Positions 57,708 to 64,000 of a stretch of 64,000 bases of DNA are shown here, piece after piece. The DNA comes from Jaapia argillacea MUCL 33604 (taxonomy: Eukaryota > Basidiomycota > Agaricomycetes > Jaapiales > Jaapiaceae). How positions within the stretch are numbered: position 1 is the stretch's first letter; each line of letters starts with the position of its first letter. Made by a program: the position numbers and the translations under genes. The DNA is taken from NCBI GenBank assembly GCA_000697665.1, contig KL197717.1, positions 187,325 to 251,324 of the forward strand, written 5' to 3'. The notes beneath the pieces are model-generated. The model worked only from the letters and a program-made list of their open reading frames with translations, searched no databases and was not told the origin of the DNA.

Positions 57708-59618
57708 TCAGATGCCATTCAAAGGGGGACTGGGTGGCGAAAGGGGCGTTTGATGTATGCCAAAAAAATAATAGGGATGAAGGTCCTTCCGCAGAGGCAG
57801 ATGGGACACGCACCGGGTGGCAACTTGAAGTCGACGAATGATAGAAGACAAGGAAGGTCTAAGCCCGGGATCATGGGACCAACACTCCGTTATCAGCATC
57901 CAGACATCGTCAGTGAGTCCACGAGAAGGCGGTAGAGAGGGCCGTTCAGGTCGACTCCCTTCAATTGCTCTGACGAACACGACGATGCCTGGCTCTAAGT
58001 TGGGAAACGGGGCTTTGCCTGAGAAAATCTGCGGTGTTGCCAGTCGGATGAGGCTCACCAGTCGAGGCTGGTTTAAAGGGTATACACACCTCCCAGGACG
58101 CGATCCCAAATGAGTAGACATCGCTCTGCTCTGGACTGGCGTTTTCGAGACGGGGATCCATATATCTGTACGTTGACTGATGTGGTCCGGTGACCGAATT
58201 GAGACTCTTCTCACCGTGGAGAACGGCACTGTGACCAAAATCGGTCAGACATGCGCGAAGATAGCGATCGACGAGTATGTTATTCTGATCGGGAAATATT
58301 CAGCAACAGATGCATAGGATAAAATACGGACTACTGACGGGTTTCACATCTCCATGAGCTATCCCAACACAGTGAAGAAAAGCTAGACCTTCCGCTGCCT
58401 CCATAAGCTGACGTGGCGGGGATGAGTTGACGGGCGATGGAAGCATGAACGCTCAGGCGCTTACCAGTCGTGGACGATCTGCATCAGGATTGCGTCTTAG
58501 ATATTCGGTGATGGTACCATTCTTCATCCACTTTGAAACCATGCACAAGTCGCCCCGGAAGAAAGTCACACCCAAGAATGGCACCACGTTGGGGTGTCTA
58601 AGTCGGGCCCAAACAATTGTCTCGACGATATAAGGCTGTCCATGAATCGTGACATGCACCAAAACTTCAATCGATCGGGCTCACCTCGATGGTCGTAGAC
58701 CCAGTAGGTCGCTTTGGTCGCTTTACTGCAACGGAGCAACGGCGACAATACCCTTTGAACACATCTGCAGTCCCACCACAATCAACCGGATATTCAGACA
58801 CCCCAGTCAAGGGCCATGGCAGGGCATAGGACGAAGGTAGAATACCCGCGTTTCGGCAGAATTTACGCAGAACTTTCATGCATCGAGTATGTAGCGGACT
58901 TTCCACAGGAAGCTTGCACATTGCCTGAACCGCTGAGTATCACTTCTAATCAGTCTTAGAAGAGGAGGCTCACCTCACTGAGCAAATCCGCGGATGATTG
59001 CGCATCTTCGCGGTTCAGACTCCTCAAGGTGGCCAGGTGTTCCTTCGTAGAGAGGACGTCAAACAAAGTCGTGTCAACGGCATCTGCGAATTCGGGAGGG
59101 GGTGGAAAAGCTTCGGAAAGTTCTACTTTAAGGCCGTACGATTGTGCCAATTGGCCGACACGTTTCAGAAAGTAGTTGGGACCGCGACCGTTCCTGACCA
59201 GGCGATCCTTCAGTTGCCCCAACACCTCAGCAACCTGCTGGTGGCGAGCTAACAAAATGACGGGACCCCAAGATTCCCAGATCCCGAGTTGAGAAGTCAG
59301 AATCTGATACCATTCACGACTAGATCCCAGTGGAGAAGGTTAAAATTGCGCGTTCACACGGGATGGGGCGAAAACAGACCTGTCCGAGTTCGCTACCGTG
59401 GCGCTTTCGGCTCTTGAGACAATCGAGTCCAGAGAAGGACGTCGTAGCGAGCCGACACTGAAGGTCGCCAATGCTTGTTGGATCAAATGACGGACGAAAA
59501 GCTGTGACGAAACCACTCAATCAGACAGCAATCGGAAGGTATTACAATCCTGACCTACCGAGGCAAAGTGCACAGAAGGTAGGTCTTCTAGCAGAGAACG
59601 GAGCTCCGGTTGCGACAT
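57708..59618 (-). CDS. Protein kinase with N-terminal extension (fungal TKL-like)
   Basis: Many-exon gene starting MSQPELRSLLEDLPSVHFAS, joined to LFVRHLIQQALATFSVGSLR and, after an intron, REWYQILTSQLGIWESWGPV. About 200 helical residues precede the kinase domain. Kinase motifs: GGTADVFKGY (glycine loop), VAVKR (ATP lysine), ETIVWARLRHPNVVPFLGVT, LCMVSKWMKNGTITEYLRRN, AEGLAFLHCVGIAHGDVKP (HGD where most kinases have HRD), NILVDRYLRACLTDFGHSAV (DFG), TYRYMDPRLENASPEQSDVY (activation segment end), SFGIASWEV and LITECWSHDPGLRPSLSSII. Such HGDxK kinases are greatly expanded in Agaricomycetes. All key residues save the HRD Arg are present, so activity is likely. Substrate unknown. It sits inside the orphan cluster. 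Confidence 0.82.
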
Positions 59619-60038
59619 TGCTGGTTTTGACCTCTGTCAGAGGGAAAGAAGAAATCAGCTACCCAATCTGAGAACCCATAATATCGGAAAGGTAAGGAGG
59701 CCGTTCGACACGGGCTGAGCCTCACTACATTCACGCGGCATCAATCGTATACGATGGAAAATGCCTGTAATCGATGTCGCAGTGGGTTTCAAACTAAATC
59801 GATCGATCCATGTTAGATACATGCACCGAAAGCGTGGAAGAGGCTCTACTTCTAGAGAGCCGCATGACAAGCCTCGAGAGGAAATCGATAAGCGTTGGTG
59901 GGCGTTACCAGAGCGCCAGTATGCCAACTTTGCGTAGCTCTGCAGTTCACGCATGTATGGCCAGTCTGATGTGTAGGGTTAGTCCACGAATAGAAGGGCC
60001 ACCTTCTGATAGAGTGAAGAGTTGGATACACCATGAAT
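59619..60038. other. Intergenic region between kinase and copy F
   Basis: No gene seen; it should hold the kinase promoter and copy F's 3' UTR. Confidence 0.4.
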
Positions 60039-61324
60039 TCAAAGCGAGGCAAGGTACGGAGGCTCGACATATCGGTCTTCCCAACCTTCGGCCAACAATG
60101 GCGTCCACTTCTCCAACAAGGCATTCGCACGTTCATGAAAATTCCTATCGGGACTGAACGGGGGATCAGAGATGGTACGAAGCAGAGCTGGGATGACTCC
60201 CGAAAGCTAGAGGTGGTTGATGAGAGTGAACGCATGAGTTCCGCGGAATGGTCCGTTGAAATGAATACTGCGTACCTCGATCATTTGTCCAGTAATCTCA
60301 ATATCCTCGTAAAGCCTAAGACCGGACAGCGCATTGACAAGATAGTCTTTGATGGTTTCGATAGACTCCAGGGACATATCAACACACACAACTTTCTCTT
60401 CCTGCTTCACATTCAGTATTGCAATAGGAAAACAAGGTGGATGCTTACCGGGGGTGGTAAACCCTGACTCAGAGCATGCACGCAGATTTGTCGACAGAGC
60501 TCTAGCCTTGTGGTGTGACCGACCAAATGTGCAGCTGCAATTTGGTCAACAATTGTCAGTGACTCGACTCGACAGATCTCAGCATGATGAAGGTGTGACC
60601 CACTGCTTAATGTCAACACCAGCAAGTCCCTGGCTCTCGTCCAAACTCTCTGGTACAAAGGCCACCGTCCTTTCGGTACGGACAGCGCTGCCACAGCCAA
60701 CTGCATACCCGGAGACAGGTGGCCACCCCGTGCTATATGCTTCAAACATAGTTCACCAACGGCGAGACAGTAGTAATTGGAAAGGATACTCGTCCGATGG
60801 TTCTTGTTGTCTTCTGCAACAGACTGGGAGTTCGCGTCAACGGGGACTGGCAAAGGGATAGGTTCGGGAGGTGGGGCCGACTTGGCGTTGCAGATGACCC
60901 TATATGTCTGGCGCATCTGGGCGAGAGCTAGGAAGGGATCCTCGGAAAGACTGAACATGGAGAGGGCAACAGTATACTGTTAGTCGTCACGATATTCACT
61001 GGAAAACACATTGATATGGAGACAAGGGATTCACCTGCCATCTGTCTCTCGTTTGAGAATGAACAAGTCACAGAGAACTTCGAGCGTCACCTCTCGGATT
61101 TGGTGGCATGTTTGAAGCAGTGACAACACTGGGTTGTTTGGGAGAACGTTGGATGACAGGTCTGGTGGGGAAGACGCAGTGACAAAGGTATCAATGTACT
61201 CTGCAACGATTGGTCCAACTATCTTGTATAATATTTCCGGTGGAAGTAGCTGGCGGTTCTGCAGAGGTCGCGAGTTTGTATTATTCTCCGTGGCTTCGTG
61301 AACAACCGTGATAAGGACCAACAC
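60039..61324 (-). CDS. Orphan LPPE/EYID family, copy F
   Basis: Starts MLVLITVVHEATENNTNSRP, then LLPPEILYKIVGPIVAEYID, NPVLSLLQTCHQIREVTLEV and LFILKRETDG before the donor. Exon 2 starts SLSEDPFLALAQMRQTYRVI and has YYCLAVGELCLKHIARGG, LAVAALSVPKGRWPLYQRVW. A later exon reads KVVCVDMSLESIETIKDYLV and LYEDIEITGQMIEV. The final exon reads ISDPPFSPDRNFHERANALL, EKWTPLLAEGWEDRYVEPPY and stops at 60039. It is most like copy E. Function unknown. Confidence 0.68.
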
Positions 61325-62069
61325 CAGCGGGTTACCGATGTTATGAGGACGAACGAACCTGGATCCATCATTGAAACCTACAGCCTTGATGCGAAAATAC
61401 GATAAGTGACAGTAAGTGACGCTGGCTTAGTCGTACGTCGTTGAGGAAGTGTGTTCACCACACCCAGGAGCTGCTTGTCACAGCAAAAGTCTCAACAATA
61501 TCCGAAGCTTGACTTATTGTACGTCTGACAGTCAGTCAACAGTCAAGCACTGTAGGCCGCGATGACAAAAGTCGAGTAACATCTTATTGCCACTCGAGCC
61601 ACTCTACGAACTTTGGGACGTGGCTCGGAGGCCTTTGGACACTCGAGTCCTCATACGACTCTACACGCGCGACTCAAGTATTATGACAGGAATCGCCCCG
61701 GGTTGAGCGGCCATTGGAATCGTCGGCGAAGCCACTATCCCTCAACACCAAATAGGGTGAGCGTTGGCGGGTGGTTGGACACGGATGGGGGGACGGATAC
61801 TCCAAGCCAGCGTATCTCCAACGTATTAGTAAGGGTTTGGACTGGGGGGGTCCTCCTACTTTGTTGACCCGCCACATTGCTTCGCCTGCTTCGTAGGTAC
61901 AAAACAGCAAGTGAACCATGTTGCTGGGTTTCCCGAATATCTCGGAATGACCGTCGGCTCAAGCCTTAACTAGGCGATGGATCTCAGAGAATGCTCGGAG
62001 CATCGCAGCACACACCTTGCAAGAATTCTGGCGGATGTTCATACAACACGTGCAATTACATGAGTGCTT
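61325..62069. other. Intergenic region
   Basis: No gene recognised between copy F's upstream region and the RPC31 3' end. Confidence 0.4.
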
Positions 62070-63132
62070 TAATCGTAATCATACCCTGCAGTAGTAGCAA
62101 ACGCACATCAGCTTACTTGTCAGGACCGTCGCGGGTATAAGACAGAATATGAACATACCTCCACCACCTTCATCTCCTCCACCCCCACCCCCACCTAGGT
62201 CATCCATATCTTCACCTTCGCCGTTATCAAAGTAATTCTCGGCGTAATCGTTGTCATATTCTTCGTCTACGTCGTAGTCTGAGTCAGGTGCACCAGAGTG
62301 GATTGATGAGCGGTCTGAGGCGTTTTCCTGGAGGGTGATAATGGAGGACCATTAAATGAAACATGTGCGCAAGGTTAACAGGCTCGTACTTGGTCGTCAC
62401 CGTCTTCAGCCATCTCATTGAGATTCAATTTCTTTTTTGACGTCGATTTTGTGACTGAATACGTGTCCCGTTAACTGGTCAGTGGGAGAGGAGAAACGGC
62501 GTACTTTTCCGCTTCTTTTTGGGATTGAAGTAACCCTCGAATATTTCTTGCGGGAAAAAGGGTTGATGGAGGTCGCTCCTCTTCAGGGTGGGTTGAGAGG
62601 CGGGGGACGGCCGATACTTGTCCGAATATCTCGGTAATTCTGCCATTCAACCAAGGGGATGAGGGGAGTGATGCCTCCTGGTCATTGGAACTCACCAGTT
62701 GACTTGGTCGTCTCAACGATATAATAGGGTGATTTGCGCATCCGAGTAATAAATCCTGTTTGCAGGTCCGAAATTGTCTTCTCGTCCGGGGTGTACTCTG
62801 TCAAGGATGGCAAAGGGTCCATTGGCTTGAAGTTCCATGATTTCCATATGCGAAAGCGGATCGAAAGCCAGCCCGAGTTGCAACAGTACCAGAAGGCGAG
62901 GGTTGAAAAAGCAGATGACTCAGAAACCAGATAGATTCACCGGCAGATTAACAGCACTTCGACATACAGGATACAAAGCAGTCGCCTCTCTGGACATGGC
63001 CTGAATATCGGCGAAAGAGAGACCCATTGGAGGAGCGTTGCTTGATCCTGCAAACATGCTTTTGCCTCCCCCACCACCTCCACGACCCCCACCAAATCCA
63101 CCCCGACCACCACCTCGGCCACCTCTGGACAT
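62070..63132 (-). CDS. RPC31: RNA polymerase III subunit C31/RPC7
   Basis: The start MSRGGRGGGRGGFGGGRGG is followed by APPMGLSFADIQAMSREATA, the conserved N-terminal signature. Then PSLTEYTPDEKTISDLQTGF, RMRKSPYYIVETTKST, DKYRPSPASQPTLKRSDLHQ, PFFPQEIFEGYFNPKKKRK and a long acidic tail (DYDVDEEYDNDYAENYFDNG) that ends in glycines. The acidic tail is typical of Rpc31, which bridges the Pol III core to initiation factors as part of the C31-C34-C82 trimer. The last exon appears to be 62086-62070 (GYDYD then stop) after an intron. Reading past the donor gives a less likely end near 62114. It is divergent from YRA1. Confidence 0.85.
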
Positions 63133-63362
63133 CGTGAGCGTATGGAGACCAAGATCCCTCGAGAATGGAAGTGAAAATCTGAAAAGTCAAGATGGTAGCT
63201 GAGGTGAAAGCAGTGAATTTGCAACTCCGCGTCAAAAGTGCCAAACGCCAAACTTCCGACGCCGTCTCGTCTCGAACCACATCATTCCTGCGCGTCGACA
63301 ACGACCTCTATCGTCTGCGGAACCCTCAAGACGTGAACGAATCTCCCATTTGTGAACTTGTA
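63133..63362. promoter_or_regulatory. Divergent RPC31-YRA1 promoter
   Basis: Only 230 bp separate the start codons of two housekeeping genes in opposite directions. No TATA box is obvious. Confidence 0.5.
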
Positions 63363-64000
63363 ATGGACAAATCCCTTGACGAGGTCAGTCGAGCATACCT
63401 ACTCTCCTTTGTTCGATAACTGGATTCTCATTGTCTTTGTTCTTTGTTCTTTAGATAATCGCCGCTCGCCCTCGAGGAATTCGTCGTGGAGTTGGACGTC
63501 GCGGTGGAGGGGCGCGAACTCAAGTGCTCGGAACCGGGGGCGTCAGTCCTGCTGCTCGAGCCCGGTATAACGGCGGCGTTGTTCCAGCTGCAAACGTGGC
63601 ACCTCGCGCACCCGCACCTGAACAACCTGCCGATAAAATCATCGTGTCCAACCTTCCACTTGATGTCAACGAACTCCAAGTAAAGGTGCATCCCATTCAC
63701 ACATCTACAAATTCTGGAGCTGACGAACACCATCTTGCTGCACCACAGGAATTATTTCAAACGACAGTCGGCCCCCTCCGAGAAGTTCTTCTTACGTACG
63801 ACAGCGCTGGACGGTCCAAAGGAGTTGCGACCGTGCAATTTACAAGGAGAGGAGATGCGACCAAGGCCTATCAACAATATAACAATCGGCTCATCGACGG
63901 GAGTTAGTATCGACTACTTTTGCTTCTTGCACTTTACTCTTTTTCTCTGTGATACCTGTTATTTCCGCTTCTACTTCTCGAGGCCGTCTGGACGCGATCA
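63363..64000 (+). CDS. YRA1: mRNA export adaptor Yra1/ALYREF, 5' part
   Basis: Partial, cut by the window end. Exons 63363-63383, 63455-63685, 63749-63902 and more beyond. The start MDKSLDEIIAARPRGIRRGV is the N-terminal UAP56/Sub2-binding motif of Yra1/ALY. An RGG-type segment (RRGVGRRGGGARTQ) and an Ala/Pro linker follow. The RRM begins at DKIIVSNLPLDVNELQVK (RNP2 IIVSNL), then ELFQTTVGPLREVLLTYDSA and RNP1 KGVATVQF. Yra1 links spliced mRNA to the Mex67 exporter through the TREX complex in the nucleus. The start at 63363 is chosen for the conserved motif; an open frame upstream to 63192 lies in the promoter. Confidence 0.9.

Overview
The window looks like nuclear DNA of a mushroom-forming basidiomycete (Agaricomycetes). 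Evidence: dense genes with many 50-65 bp GT-AG introns, a histone H2A ending in SQE-V, a Plavaka DNA transposon, and BTB, kinase and orphan families of agaricomycete style. No species can be named from the sequence alone.

Layout. 1-16151 is a stack of insertions. A Tad1/I-like LINE (ORF1 with a CCHC knuckle; ORF2 with APE endonuclease, reverse transcriptase and RNase H; poly-A end at 16151) has landed in a BTB-domain pseudogene (16152-16762). The LINE is itself split by a complete 6378-bp Plavaka transposon (6766-13143), whose removal restores the LINE reading frame exactly. 17371-18419 is the surviving BTB paralogue. 18960-20489 is a divergent H2A-H2B pair with a dyad-symmetric promoter. Then follow an MFS carrier of the MFSD5 type, a tail-anchored fatty aldehyde dehydrogenase, two orphan genes and homoserine dehydrogenase (HOM6). 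Next is a P-loop NTPase/nuclease-like gene (32479-35507) bracketed by two copies of the HOM6 5' end. An Edc1/PNRC-type decapping activator and KGD2 (2-oxoglutarate dehydrogenase E2) come next, separated by about 3 kb of gene-poor, repeat-bearing DNA.

46054-61324 holds the most unusual host region: six divergent paralogues (A-F below) of an unrecognised family that starts with an F-box-like LPPE-L-YE...EYID segment. They are interleaved with a secreted eight-cysteine protein, a protein kinase, an assembly gap and a 598-bp MITE with perfect 29-bp inverted repeats. The window closes with a divergent pair, RPC31 (RNA polymerase III) and YRA1/ALYREF (mRNA export, cut by the window end).

Housekeeping genes (histones, HOM6, KGD2, RPC31, YRA1, EDC1-like) are intact and intron-rich. 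The accessory blocks between them (1-16.8 kb, 29-36 kb, 46-61 kb) carry the insertions, duplications and orphan genes. All exon boundaries are read by eye from splice signals and protein similarity remembered from families; no alignment or database search was run.
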